This document shows, piece after piece, positions 1 to 11,014 of a stretch of DNA of 64,000 nt. The translations under genes were made by a program, and so were the position numbers. How positions within the stretch are numbered: the stretch's first letter is position 1; every line of letters starts with the position of its first letter. Under the pieces are notes generated by a model. The model searched no databases, was not told the origin of the DNA, and worked only from the letters and a program-made list of their open reading frames with translations. Source of the DNA: Aurantiacibacter arachoides (GTDB taxonomy: Bacteria; Pseudomonadota; Alphaproteobacteria; Sphingomonadales; Sphingomonadaceae); NCBI RefSeq assembly GCF_009827335.1, contig NZ_WTYH01000001.1, positions 1,488,001 through 1,552,000 of the forward strand, in the 5' to 3' direction.

Positions 1-489
1 GCTGCACGGGTTGATCGGCGCGTCGAAGCTGCCGACCGGCGTGGAGGGGCTGCGCGTGCCGACCCGGCTGGTCGGGCTCGCCTGGCCCTTGGTGAGGCCG
101 TAAATCTCGTTGTTGAACAGCATGATCTGCATGTTCACGTTGCGGCGAAGCACGTGCATCATGTGATTGCCGCCGATGGAGAGGCCATCGCCGTCGCCGG
201 TCACCAGCCACACGTCCAGCGCCGGGTTGGCCAGCTTGATGCCGGTCGCAAAGGCGGGCGCGCGGCCGTGGATGGTGTGGAAGCCGTAGCTTTCCATGTA
301 ATAGGGGAAGCGGCTGGAGCAGCCGATGCCGGAAACGAACACGGTGTTCTTCGGGTCCGCGCCGAGCGTCGGCAGCGTGCGCTGCACCGCCTTCAGGATG
401 GCATAGTCCCCGCAACCCGGGCACCAGCGCACCTCCTGATCGGTTTCCCAGTCCTTCAGGGTGGTTTCGATCTTTACCGGCGCGTTCAT
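1..489 (-). CDS. korB: 2-oxoacid:ferredoxin oxidoreductase, beta subunit (partial; 3' end outside window)
   Basis: This is the thiamine-diphosphate-binding subunit that, with KorA, decarboxylates a 2-oxoacid (probably 2-oxoglutarate) to the acyl-CoA and reduces ferredoxin in the cytoplasm. The visible 163 codons are the N-terminal half: a CPGCGDY motif near residue 23, GIGCSSR, and the ThDP/Mg motif TGDGDGLSIGGNH, all typical of the beta subunits of this family. The ATG at 489-487 overlaps the korA stop as ATGA, so the two are translationally coupled. The reading frame is open at the window edge, so length and C-terminus cannot be judged. 2-oxoglutarate rather than pyruvate as substrate is inferred from the two-subunit architecture. 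Confidence 0.9.
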   Translation of the reverse strand, partial: MNAPVKIETTLKDWETDQEVRWCPGCGDYAILKAVQRTLPTLGADPKNTVFVSGIGCSSRFPYYMESYGFHTIHGRAPAFATGIKLANPALDVWLVTGDGDGLSIGGNHMMHVLRRNVNMQIMLFNNEIYGLTKGQASPTSRVGTRSPSTPVGSFDAPINPCS

Positions 490-2483
490 TTGGTCACCTC
501 GCTCTGCGGCGAATTCTGTCTCCGCAACGACCCGTCATCGTGGCCCTGCTCGCGTGTAGGCAGCTGCTGGTTATTCACCGGCACCTCCCCGCCCTCGTTG
601 CCGTCGATGCCGTCGAAATACTTGCCGATGGCGGCCTCCAGCTCGGCGATCTGGAAGGGCTGGCCGCTGGTCTTGGTCAGGCTTTGCGCGTCGATCAGCA
701 GCTGATCGCGCAGCACGGTTTTGAACTGGCCGGTGTTCATTTCCGGCATCAGGACGTGGTCGAACCCGGCGAGCAGCTCGCCAAGGTTGGCCGGCAGCGG
801 CCAGATGTGGCGCACGTGGATGTGGCTGACCTTGCGGCCCTTTTCGCGCCAGCGGCCCACTGCCTGGTGGATCGGGCCGTAGGTGCTGCCCCAGCCGACC
901 ACCGCGAGCTCGCCAGTCGTATCGCCAAGGGCCACATCCTGCGGCGGCACGGCGATGCCGAGCACCTTGCTCGCCCGGGCTTCCGTCATGCGCTGATGGT
1001 TGTCGGGCGAATAGTCGATATTGCCGGTCAACTCGTGCTTCTCGATCCCGCCCACGCGGTGCATCAATCCCGGCGTGCCGGGCTTGACCCAGGGGCGCGC
1101 ACCCTTCTCGTCGCGCTTGTAGGGCAGGAACCTTGCCCCACCCGCCTCATCGACATCGTTCGCCGAGTCGCAGAAGGTGACGGGGAACGGCGCGTAATCG
1201 GCCGGGTCGGGCACCAGCCACGGCTCGGCGGCATTGGCGATGTAGCCATCCGTCAACAGCATGACCGGCGTCATGTATTCCACCGCGATGCGGCAGGCCT
1301 CGATCGCAACCTCGAACGCGTCGGACGGGCTGCGCGCGGAGATGACCGGCATGGGCGCATCGCCGTTGCGGCCATAGACCGCCTGATAGAGGTCGCTCTG
1401 CTCAGTCTTGGTGGGCAAGCCTGTCGACGGTCCGCCGCGTTGCGAGTTCACAATGACCAGCGGCAGTTCCACCATGATGGCAAGACCCATCGCCTCACCC
1501 TTCAGCGCGATGCCGGGGCCGGACGAGGACGTGACGCCCAGCGAGCCGGCATAGCTCGCCCCGATGGCGGCGCAGATCGCGGCGATCTCGTCCTCCGCCT
1601 GGAAGGTGGTGACGTCGAATTCCTTCAGCCGCGCCAGGTGATGCAGGATCGCGCTAGCCGGCGTGATCGGATAGCCGCCGAAGAACAGCGGCAATTCAGC
1701 CAGCTGACCGCCCGCGACCAGGCCGAGTGAAATCGCCTCTGCGCCCGTAATCGTGCGATAAAGGCCCGGTGCGCTTTCCACCGGCGGCATGGTAACCTGC
1801 TGCAATGGCCCGGCAAGCTCCGCCGTCTCGCCATAGGCATGGCCGGCATCGAGCGCGGCGATGTTGGCATCGGCGATCTCGGGCTTCCTGCGGAACTTGT
1901 CCCGCAGCCAGTCATGAATCGGTTCGCGCGGCCGGTCGAACATCCACAACGCAAGGCCGAGCGTCCACATGTTCTTGGAGCGCAGCGCATCCTTGTTGCC
2001 GAGGCCGAACGGCTTCACCGCCTCGATCGTGCGTTCCGAAATGTCGAAGGCCAGCACCTCCCACTTCGCCAGGCTGCCGTCTTCCAGCGGGTTCGTCGTG
2101 TATTCCGCCTTTTCGAGATTGCGCCGGGTAAAGGCACCGGTGTCGGCGATGATGAGGCCGCCAGGCTTCAAGGCCGCGACGTTGGTCTTCAGCGCGGCGG
2201 GGTTCATCGCCACCAGCACGTCCGGCGCATCGCCAGCGGTGCTGATCTGGCGGCTCCCGAAGTTGATCTGGAACGCGCTGACGCCGAACAGCGTGCCCTG
2301 CGGCGCGCGGATCTCGGCGGGAAAATCGGGGAAGGTCGACAGGTCGTTGCCAGCCAGCGCGGTGGACAGCGTGAACTGCCCGCCGGTCAACTGCATGCCG
2401 TCGCCGCTGTCACCAGCGAAGCGCACGACAATCGAGTCCTGCGCGGAGAGATCGGGCCGTTCACCGGCCGTCTGGGTTGCCAT
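486..2483 (-). CDS. korA: 2-oxoacid:ferredoxin oxidoreductase, fused gamma-alpha subunit
   Basis: Partner of the downstream beta subunit. The 665-residue protein is a fusion: residues about 18-200 are the gamma-type domain (GDSGDGMQLTGG near the start, a CoA/2-oxoacid oxidoreductase signature), followed by the alpha-type pyrimidine-binding domain (GGYPITPAS, SSGPGIALKGEA, QRGGPSTGLPTKTEQSD). This gamma-alpha fusion with a separate small beta subunit is the usual layout of the KorAB type. The ATG at 2483 is preceded by AGGAAAG at good spacing. It heads the korAB operon and is divergent from rppH across about 130 nt that must hold both promoters. A low-potential ferredoxin-linked enzyme alongside an aerobic SDH suggests an alternative to, or supplement of, 2-oxoglutarate dehydrogenase. 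Confidence 0.93.
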   Translation of the reverse strand: MATQTAGERPDLSAQDSIVVRFAGDSGDGMQLTGGQFTLSTALAGNDLSTFPDFPAEIRAPQGTLFGVSAFQINFGSRQISTAGDAPDVLVAMNPAALKTNVAALKPGGLIIADTGAFTRRNLEKAEYTTNPLEDGSLAKWEVLAFDISERTIEAVKPFGLGNKDALRSKNMWTLGLALWMFDRPREPIHDWLRDKFRRKPEIADANIAALDAGHAYGETAELAGPLQQVTMPPVESAPGLYRTITGAEAISLGLVAGGQLAELPLFFGGYPITPASAILHHLARLKEFDVTTFQAEDEIAAICAAIGASYAGSLGVTSSSGPGIALKGEAMGLAIMVELPLVIVNSQRGGPSTGLPTKTEQSDLYQAVYGRNGDAPMPVISARSPSDAFEVAIEACRIAVEYMTPVMLLTDGYIANAAEPWLVPDPADYAPFPVTFCDSANDVDEAGGARFLPYKRDEKGARPWVKPGTPGLMHRVGGIEKHELTGNIDYSPDNHQRMTEARASKVLGIAVPPQDVALGDTTGELAVVGWGSTYGPIHQAVGRWREKGRKVSHIHVRHIWPLPANLGELLAGFDHVLMPEMNTGQFKTVLRDQLLIDAQSLTKTSGQPFQIAELEAAIGKYFDGIDGNEGGEVPVNNQQLPTREQGHDDGSLRRQNSPQSEVTK

Positions 2484-2613
2484 CGAAAGTCTTTCCTGCC
2501 GCTACCAGCGTGGGGCTGCGAGCTAGGTTCCCGCAAACGTGCACACAACCAAGTTTTTCTGTGTCGCGCGCAATGGCTGGCATTGTTCTGCCCTCCCCCT
2601 TAGACGCCGCAAG

Positions 2614-3105
2614 ATGACAGACAAGGATCATCTGCAATACCGCCCTTGCGTGGGCACCATGCTCGTGAACGGCGAGGGCCGCGTGTTCGTCGGCAAGCGC
2701 ATTGACAACAAGGAAGGCGACTGGTGGCAGATGCCCCAGGGCGGCGTCGACCCGGGCGAGGACATGGACGTGGCCATGCTGCGCGAAGTGGGCGAGGAGA
2801 CCGGCCTTACGCCGGACCTGTTGCAGATTGTCGACCGGATGCCGGAAGAGCTATACTACGACCTGCCCGAGGACCTGCAGGGCAAGCTGTGGGGCGGGAA
2901 ATATCGCGGCCAGCGGCAGACCTGGTACCTGGTGCGCTTCACGGGCTCAGATGGTGACATTGACCTGAACGCAGACAAGCACCCAGAATTCAGCGACTGG
3001 AAATGGGTCGATGCCGCGCTGCTGCCCGAGCTGATCGTGCCGTTCAAGAAGCCAATCTACGAAGCAGTGGTCGCCGCGTTCGCCGGGCACCTGCGCGCCC
3101 TTTAG
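2614..3105 (+). CDS. rppH: RNA pyrophosphohydrolase (Nudix)
   Basis: RppH removes pyrophosphate from the 5'-triphosphate end of mRNA and so starts RNase E-dependent decay. The 163-residue protein has the RppH opening YRPCVGTMLVN, then WQMPQGGVDPGED and a complete Nudix box (G-x5-E-x7-REVGEETG-L), with the family's usual length of about 160. The start chosen is the ATG giving MTDKDHLQYRPC at 2614. The frame stays open upstream to 2539, but the 25 extra residues look unlike the family. It is monocistronic here and converges on the TPR gene. Confidence 0.93.
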   Translation: MTDKDHLQYRPCVGTMLVNGEGRVFVGKRIDNKEGDWWQMPQGGVDPGEDMDVAMLREVGEETGLTPDLLQIVDRMPEELYYDLPEDLQGKLWGGKYRGQRQTWYLVRFTGSDGDIDLNADKHPEFSDWKWVDAALLPELIVPFKKPIYEAVVAAFAGHLRAL

Positions 3106-3126
3106 ACTGGCGGCGCTGCCGCCGGT
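3106..3126. terminator. Short GC hairpin between convergent genes
   Basis: A 9-bp stem (ACTGGCGGC / GCCGCCGGT, one G-T wobble) with a 3-nt loop starts directly after the rppH stop and lies just before the convergent TPR gene stop. There is no T-run on either strand, so a terminator role is only plausible. Confidence 0.3.
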
Positions 3127-3141
3127 CAGCCAGTCAGCCGC

Positions 3142-3639
3142 CTAGTTCTGCGACACACCCTCGCCCGGCTGCACAGCCTCGGCGGTCAGCACCACGGGCC
3201 CGCGGTCGATCGCGGCGGCCAGGGTTTGTGTCTGTTCGCAGGTCTCGCCGCACAGGCTGGTGAGCGTGGCGAGGTTCTCGCGAGCGGCGGTCAGCGCGCC
3301 CTTTTCGACCAAAGCCTCGCCCTCGCCGGAAATCGCGGCAAGGTTTCCGGGATCGCGCTCCAGCACCTCACGATAGAAATGGATCGCCTTGCCCTGCAAC
3401 CCTTCGGCGCGTGCGGCATTGGCCAGGTCGATGTAGACGTCGGTGTAGGCCGGGTCGATCGTCAGCGCCGCCTCGAAGCTGTCGACGGCGGCCTGCGTCT
3501 CACCGCGGGCCAGCTGGGCGCGACCCTCGCTCACCAGCGACGCGGCGCGCGGATCGGCGCGGTAATCCTGCGCGCTGCCCATGCTGGCGGTGACCGCGAC
3601 GAACAGCGACAGGGCAGCGGCAAGAGGGGCGTATCGCAT
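3142..3639 (-). CDS. Secreted tetratricopeptide-repeat protein
   Basis: A 165-residue protein with a cleavable-looking signal peptide (MRYAPLAAALSLFVAVTASMGSAQ) followed by two to three TPR units between about residues 30 and 115 (for example GETQAAVDSFEAALTIDP and GKAIHFYREVLERDPGN). The C-terminal part holds a Cys pair (LCGETCEQ) that could form a disulfide in the periplasm. The ATG at 3639 is favoured over one 16 codons upstream because AAGGAG sits just before it and because it puts the signal peptide at the N-terminus. TPR proteins act as scaffolds; no partner can be named. Confidence 0.75.
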   Translation of the reverse strand: MRYAPLAAALSLFVAVTASMGSAQDYRADPRAASLVSEGRAQLARGETQAAVDSFEAALTIDPAYTDVYIDLANAARAEGLQGKAIHFYREVLERDPGNLAAISGEGEALVEKGALTAARENLATLTSLCGETCEQTQTLAAAIDRGPVVLTAEAVQPGEGVSQN

Positions 3640-3702
3640 GAACAACTCCTTGGGACCGGAGGCGCGAGAGGCGTCGATGTCGGTCATTCGCCCCTGCGGG
3701 TA

Positions 3703-6377
<2,675 letters not shown>

Positions 6378-6527
6378 TCATGTAAGCGTGCTATGCGAAA
6401 CGCGCTAGGGTGGAGCGGCAAAATCGGGGGACGTGCCGGTAACGCCGCCAAAGATGGCGATTGCCTGTGCCGTCATGCAGGCATAACGCTGGAAGCGAAC
6501 AGGTTGAAACCAATCGGGAGTCACTCC

Positions 6528-6860
6528 ATGCGTCACATCATCCTTGCCGGTCTGTTTGCCACGCTTTCCGCAACCCTGCCCGCCGCTTCGGCCTTCGCCC
6601 GGCAAGAACAGCCAGTGGAAGCCCAGCACTATTCGGTCGAGACGACGGCGATCGGCACGCTGCTGGACGACCCTGCCGCCGCCGCGATTCTGGAGCGGGT
6701 GGTGCCCACCGTCTACGCCAGCGACATGTTCCGCACCATGGGGCGCCCCAACACGCTGCGCACGGCTTCGCAGTACGAGGCCGACCTGACGGAAACCAAG
6801 ATGCAGGAACTGCAGGCCGAGTTCGACAAGATCCCGGCGGCGGCACCCTCCGGCGAGTAA
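6528..6860 (+). CDS. Small secreted protein of unknown function
   Basis: A 110-residue protein with a clear signal peptide (MRHIILAGLFATLSATLPAASAFA), a good GGGAG ribosome-binding site and no membrane segment in the mature part. The mature part carries the block TAIGTLLDDPAAAAILERVVP followed shortly by DMFRTMG. Similar 'LLDNPAA..AILE' blocks are, as I recall, found beside hydrolase and esterase domains in sphingomonads and Caulobacter; here the block stands alone. It is isolated between the divergent guaB and the convergent hydroxybutyrate dehydrogenase. Function unknown. Confidence 0.7.
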   Translation: MRHIILAGLFATLSATLPAASAFARQEQPVEAQHYSVETTAIGTLLDDPAAAAILERVVPTVYASDMFRTMGRPNTLRTASQYEADLTETKMQELQAEFDKIPAAAPSGE

Positions 6861-6866
6861 GCGCGG

Positions 6867-6882
6867 CCGGGTTCGTACCCGG
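6867..6882 (+). terminator. Hairpin after the small secreted protein gene
   Basis: CCGGGT-TCGT-ACCCGG, 6-bp stem with a 4-nt loop, followed by TTATT, starts 6 nt after the stop at 6860 and ends at the convergent dehydrogenase stop. The weak T-tract makes this a modest candidate. Confidence 0.4.
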
Positions 6883-7638
6883 TTATTGCGCGGTCCAGCC
6901 GCCGTCGATCTCGTAATTGGCGCCGGTGATGTTCTGCGCCACGTCGCGGCACAGGAACACCGCCAGCGCCGCGACCTCGTCAGGCTGGGCGAACTTCTTC
7001 GTCGGCTGGCGGGCAAGCAGCACGTCGGCGATAACTTGATCGCGCGTCAGCCCGCGGCTTTTCATGGTGTCGGGGATCTGCGCCTCCACCAGCGGCGTCC
7101 AGACGTAGCCCGGGCTGATGCAGTTGGCGGTGATGTTCTGCTCTGCCAGCTCCAGCGCGATGGTTTTCGTCAGCCCGAGCACGCCATGCTTGGCCGCGAT
7201 ATAGGCGGCCTTGAACGGGCTGGCGGTGGTGGAATGGGCGCTGGCGGTGTTGATGATCCGCCCCCATCCGCTGCGCTTCATATGCGGCACGGCCAGCCGG
7301 CAGGTATGGAACGCACTCGACAAGTTGAGGGCGATGACCTTGTCCCACATGTCGACCGGAAACGCCTCGATCGGGGCGACGTGCTGGATACCGGCATTGT
7401 TCACCAGCACGTCGACATTGCCCGCTGTCGCCATCAGTTCTTCGACCCCGGCGGCCGACGTCAGGTCCGCGCCCGAGTGCGTTGCCCCGAGGTTCGCGCA
7501 CAGCTGGGCAATCTCGTCCGCGTCGCCGAAGCCGTTCAGCACCACTTCTGCCCCCTCCGCCTGCAAGGCGCGGGCGATGGCCAGACCTATGCCCGAGGTC
7601 GATCCGGTGACGAGGGCGCGCTTGCCTTGAAGGAACAT
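6883..7638 (-). CDS. 3-hydroxybutyrate dehydrogenase (SDR family)
   Basis: Interconverts (R)-3-hydroxybutyrate and acetoacetate with NAD, a step in polyhydroxybutyrate use. The 251-residue protein has TGSTSGIG at about 11-18, NNAG at 80-83, and the catalytic Ser133, Tyr146 and Lys150 in NTASAHS and YIAAK. The stretches around TASPFKAAYIAAKHG and the C-terminal YEIDGGWTAQ are characteristic of this subgroup rather than of FabG. The ATG at 7638 (AGGAAAAG upstream) is preferred over an extension of 15 residues. Confidence 0.88.
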   Translation of the reverse strand: MFLQGKRALVTGSTSGIGLAIARALQAEGAEVVLNGFGDADEIAQLCANLGATHSGADLTSAAGVEELMATAGNVDVLVNNAGIQHVAPIEAFPVDMWDKVIALNLSSAFHTCRLAVPHMKRSGWGRIINTASAHSTTASPFKAAYIAAKHGVLGLTKTIALELAEQNITANCISPGYVWTPLVEAQIPDTMKSRGLTRDQVIADVLLARQPTKKFAQPDEVAALAVFLCRDVAQNITGANYEIDGGWTAQ

Positions 7639-7733
7639 TTGGCTTTTCCTGCGGTTGGAGTTTCCGCCGGTCCTAGAGCGCAAGCCGCCTCGGTCCAGCG
7701 AAAACAGATTTATCCTGCGCAGGGGGACATGGC

Positions 7734-8585
7734 ATGAGGCTCAATCCGTTCAACACCGGCAACATCAACGTCGGCACCACAGGCGGCGGCGGCGGAATGC
7801 CCGGCGGCAAGGTCGGCTGCGGCGGCCTCGTCGTCGTGCTGATCGGCGCGCTGGTGTTCGGCATCGACCCGGCGTCCATGCTCGGCACGATGGAGCAGGT
7901 GCAGGGCGGCAGCGCCAGCCAGTCCCAGCCGCAGAGCGAAGACGAGCAGGCCATCTGCACCAGCAACGCCTATGCGACCGAGACCTGCAACGCGCTGCAA
8001 TCGCTCAATCAGACGTGGCAGCCGCTGTTCGCCCAGCAGAACCTGCAGTTCGAGCAGCCGACGCTACGCTTCGCCTCTGCATCGCAGTTCAACACCGGTT
8101 GCGGCGCGGGCTCGGTCGGCATGGGACCGTTCTATTGCCCGGCGGACCAGACCATCTACATCGACACCGCCTTCTACGACCAGCTTGACCAGATGAGCGG
8201 GCGCGGCGGCGATTTTGCACGCTATTACGTCATCGCGCACGAATATGGGCACCATGTGCAGGCGATCACCGGCCTTGCCGACCAGATCCGCAGCGCGCAG
8301 CAACAGAACCCGCGCGGCGCGAACCAGTTGCAGGTCATCATGGAACTGCACGCCGATTGCTACGCCGGGGTCTGGGCGGGCAAGAACCGGTCCGCCGTGG
8401 AGTCGGGCGATTTCGAGGAAGGCATGGCCGCTGCCGCCGCAATCGGCGACGACACGCTCACGCAAGGCCGGGTCAGCAGCGAGAACTTTACCCACGGCAC
8501 CAGCCAGCAACGCATGGAAGCGCTGCGACTGGGTATCGAAACCGGCGATGACGTGGCCTGCGACGACCGCTATCTGCGGACTTAA
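7734..8585 (+). CDS. Neutral zinc metallopeptidase, YpfJ/PF04228 type
   Basis: A 283-residue membrane-anchored protein. After a Gly-rich start (MRLNPFNTGNINVG, typical of the family) there is one transmembrane segment at about 32-44. The catalytic domain carries HEYGHH at 169-174 and a downstream ELHADCYAGVW block that supplies the third zinc ligand. Four cysteines (TSNAYATETC, TGCGAG, FYCPADQ) suggest a disulfide-stabilised periplasmic fold. The start ATG at 7734 follows AGGGGGA. Substrate unknown in this family. It converges on blaR1 with only a 19-nt gap. Confidence 0.88.
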   Translation: MRLNPFNTGNINVGTTGGGGGMPGGKVGCGGLVVVLIGALVFGIDPASMLGTMEQVQGGSASQSQPQSEDEQAICTSNAYATETCNALQSLNQTWQPLFAQQNLQFEQPTLRFASASQFNTGCGAGSVGMGPFYCPADQTIYIDTAFYDQLDQMSGRGGDFARYYVIAHEYGHHVQAITGLADQIRSAQQQNPRGANQLQVIMELHADCYAGVWAGKNRSAVESGDFEEGMAAAAAIGDDTLTQGRVSSENFTHGTSQQRMEALRLGIETGDDVACDDRYLRT

Positions 8586-8604
8586 CTCCGGTGGAGGGTG
8601 TTCC

Positions 8605-10464
8605 TCATCTTTCCTGATGAAGCAGGAATACCTCTGAGTCAGCCATGCGCACGGTCCAGACCGTGCCGGCCATGCCAGCGGAGCCGTGACTCGGCGCGCT
8701 GACCGCTACAGGAGGCGTCGGGGGCGCTGGTGGCATGACCATTCCGCGTGCTGCACTCATCGTGCCGATGGCGGCGCTTACCGGCACCGAGAGTTCCATG
8801 CGCACGGCTCCCCTGTGGCCGCGCTCCATCTGCTCGATCGTGCGTTCGATCTGGCGGATGACCTGTTCGCGCGCGGCCACCGGTATGTCGCGGTCGGTGC
8901 GGATCTCCGCCAGCGCCTCGCGCAGGCCGGAGATGGCCTGGGTGTTGAGCGCCGACTGGCACACGATCAGGGCGCGGCGACCATTCTCCAGCTGCCGTTC
9001 GACCACAGCGTTCTCGCCCATGCAATCGGGGCCCGCCGAAGAGCCTTCACGCACCACGGCCATGCGGCGGACCTCTGCGGCGGCGCGACGGCCCTCGGCG
9101 ACAGCCTCTCGCGATTGCGCACGCGCCTCGGCCATTGCCAGGCGCACGTCCCGCTGGACCGCGTCATCCATATCCGCCAGTTCGGCATCGAGATCGGCAA
9201 GTTCCGCATCGAGGTCGGCCATTTCCGCATCGTAATCGGCCAGGGCGGCAGCGTGCTCCGCGGCGGCCTCATCGCCGTCGCTGCGCGTCGTGCTGACAAC
9301 GCGGGTGGACACGTCGTTGCCATCCTCGCTCACGCGGATCACCACGGTTTGGCGACTGCCATCGCCTTCGACCGTGTCCTGTCGGAATTCGCGCATGCCA
9401 TCGGCCACCTGGGTGACGCCGGATCCCTCGCCGCCACGGCCGGGCGGGTTGTCCGACCGGGCATAGCTGATCGAGGCGGTCAGCGGCAGCGCCAGTGCCG
9501 TCGTGGTGATGGCAGCGATGCCCAGGCGGCGGCGGGTGGTGGAATGTTCGGTCATGGCGAGGCTCCGCAGGCGGTGGATGATGGACTTCTCGCCCAGCAC
9601 CGGACAAGTCAGCGCGCTGGCCATGGGAGCGGCCAGTGCGAGGTGCTGGCCGGCGGCAAAGCCCGCGATCACCTCGGCATAGGCCACCCGTTCGGACCGC
9701 GCCCTGCCGGCAACGACGCGCGCATCGCACGCCGCCTCCTGATCCCGGCGCATCGCTCTCCAGCCCCACCAGGCGAGCGGATTGAACCAGTGCAGCGCCA
9801 GCAGCGGCTGGGCCGCCAGATTGGCGAGAAGATCGTGGCCGCGATGGTGTGCCAGTTCGTGCGCAATGGCCATGTCGCGGGCCCCGCGGTCGATCCGGCC
9901 CATGAAATCCACGGGCAGCGCCACCACTTTGTCGCGAATGCCAAAGGCGACGGGTGCAGTCACCGCCGGCGTTTCCACCAACCGGACCGTTCCTGCATGG
10001 CCCATCGGCCGGGCCTCGGCGAGCAAGTCCTGGCGCATCAGGATATAACTGCGAACGCGCAGGGCAAGGAACACGGCCGCGCCCGTCAGCCACAGCGGCA
10101 CCAACAATTCGGTCGGTGAGAGACCGGCGCCCGCTGATGCAACGCTCTCGCCCGCAGCGGGCAAGATCACGACGAATGCCTCGGCAACAGAGCCATCGAC
10201 AGCGGCAGGCTCGGCGGGGGCCATCCACGCCGGCAAGACGAGCGGCGGCATGACCAGTCGCAGGAAAGGCAGCGCCCATAACGCATAGGCGACCTGCGGC
10301 CCGAAGTGCCGGGCCACCGGGCGGCGGAGCAACATGACGATGCCGATCAGCAGCCCGGTGTAGACGAAGGTATCCACGAGCCAGCCTGCAAGGCCAGCGT
10401 TGCCCAACCCGATCGAAGCGAGGGTGCCAGAGGCCGGACCGGACAATCCCGTCGCGGCGCTCAC
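8605..10464 (-). CDS. blaR1: BlaR1/M56-family sensor metallopeptidase with coiled-coil periplasmic domain
   Basis: A 619-residue M56 antirepressor partner of BlaI. N-terminal membrane segments (about 25-45, 58-80, 120-135) flank a cytosolic zinc protease loop with HELAHH at 202-206, plus another membrane segment after about 320 (LGIAAITTTALALPL). The GTG start at 10464 overlaps the blaI stop (AAGTGA). The part beyond the last membrane segment is unlike classical BlaR1/MecR1: no SxxK, SxN or KTG beta-lactam-binding motifs, but heptad-like acidic repeats (ADLDAELADLDAELADMDD), a long Arg/Glu helix, two Cys (GPDC, LIVC) that may pair, and a proline-rich tail. In the known mechanism the sensor activates the protease to cut BlaI; what this sensor detects is unknown. 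Confidence 0.88.
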   Translation of the reverse strand: MSAATGLSGPASGTLASIGLGNAGLAGWLVDTFVYTGLLIGIVMLLRRPVARHFGPQVAYALWALPFLRLVMPPLVLPAWMAPAEPAAVDGSVAEAFVVILPAAGESVASAGAGLSPTELLVPLWLTGAAVFLALRVRSYILMRQDLLAEARPMGHAGTVRLVETPAVTAPVAFGIRDKVVALPVDFMGRIDRGARDMAIAHELAHHRGHDLLANLAAQPLLALHWFNPLAWWGWRAMRRDQEAACDARVVAGRARSERVAYAEVIAGFAAGQHLALAAPMASALTCPVLGEKSIIHRLRSLAMTEHSTTRRRLGIAAITTTALALPLTASISYARSDNPPGRGGEGSGVTQVADGMREFRQDTVEGDGSRQTVVIRVSEDGNDVSTRVVSTTRSDGDEAAAEHAAALADYDAEMADLDAELADLDAELADMDDAVQRDVRLAMAEARAQSREAVAEGRRAAAEVRRMAVVREGSSAGPDCMGENAVVERQLENGRRALIVCQSALNTQAISGLREALAEIRTDRDIPVAAREQVIRQIERTIEQMERGHRGAVRMELSVPVSAAIGTMSAARGMVMPPAPPTPPVAVSAPSHGSAGMAGTVWTVRMADSEVFLLHQER

Positions 10465-10850
10465 TTCTTCATCTCCGCCAGCAGGGCCTCGATCTCGGCG
10501 ATGTCCTGCACGGTCAGCGCCTCGCTTTCGAAAAGGTGCGCGAACAGCGGGGCGGCGCGGCCACCGAACAGGCGCTCGACCAGCCGGCGCGATTCCGTGC
10601 CGAGATAGGCTGCGCGCTCGATCGTGGGGGTGTAGAGGAAGCGGCGCCCATCGGGCTGGGTCGCCAGCGCACCCTTGGCGACCAGGCGGGACAGCAGGGT
10701 CTTGACGGTGGGCATGGACCAGCCGCGCTGATCGCAGACGGTGTCGCACACCTCGGCGGCGGTAAGCGGGCTTTTCTCCCACAACGCCTCCATCACGGCA
10801 TGCTCGGCATCGCTGATGCGTTCCGGTGCGGTCTCGATTCGTTCGGCCAT
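10461..10850 (-). CDS. blaI: BlaI/MecI/CopY-family transcriptional repressor
   Basis: A 129-residue winged-helix repressor. The N-terminal helix-turn-helix region (ISDAEHAVMEALWEKSP, TVKTLLSRLVAKGAL) and the C-terminal dimerisation helices (LFESEALTVQDIAEIEALL) match the family in order and length. It is the first gene of a two-gene operon with blaR1 and overlaps it by 4 nt. A palindrome at 10889-10902 in its upstream region fits the family's operator, so autoregulation is likely. Confidence 0.93.
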   Translation of the reverse strand: MAERIETAPERISDAEHAVMEALWEKSPLTAAEVCDTVCDQRGWSMPTVKTLLSRLVAKGALATQPDGRRFLYTPTIERAAYLGTESRRLVERLFGGRAAPLFAHLFESEALTVQDIAEIEALLAEMKK

Positions 10851-10888
10851 GACGCCCTCCCTCGGCGTGTCTGCTCCCTGGGCTGACG

Positions 10889-10902
10889 ATTACGCTTGTA
10901 AT
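10889..10902. promoter_or_regulatory. Predicted BlaI-family operator
   Basis: ATTACGCTTGTAAT is an inverted repeat (ATTAC-GCTT-GTAAT) that differs at one base from the ATTACA-NN-TGTAAT form bound by BlaI/MecI-type repressors. It lies 39-52 nt upstream of the blaI start, within the 164-nt divergent region shared with the ClpP-like gene, so it could control both directions. Confidence 0.65.
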
Positions 10903-11014
10903 TTGAACGCCGGGTGAATGCAATCCTCGCAGATACTGCCGCGCGAGCTGGCTGCAACGCCCGGCGTTTTCCCGCGCACCCGGAACGGCGGCCGGCGCAG
11001 GCGGTTCTCTCGCC

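Noticed and set aside
540..1730. Long open frame antisense to korA
   Set aside because: Composition is typical of a mirror frame and korA is well supported by motifs.
8586..8640. TTCCTCATC...GATGAAGCAGGAA near the blaR1 3' end as a terminator
   Set aside because: The pairing is imperfect, lies mostly inside the blaR1 coding end, and has no T-run.
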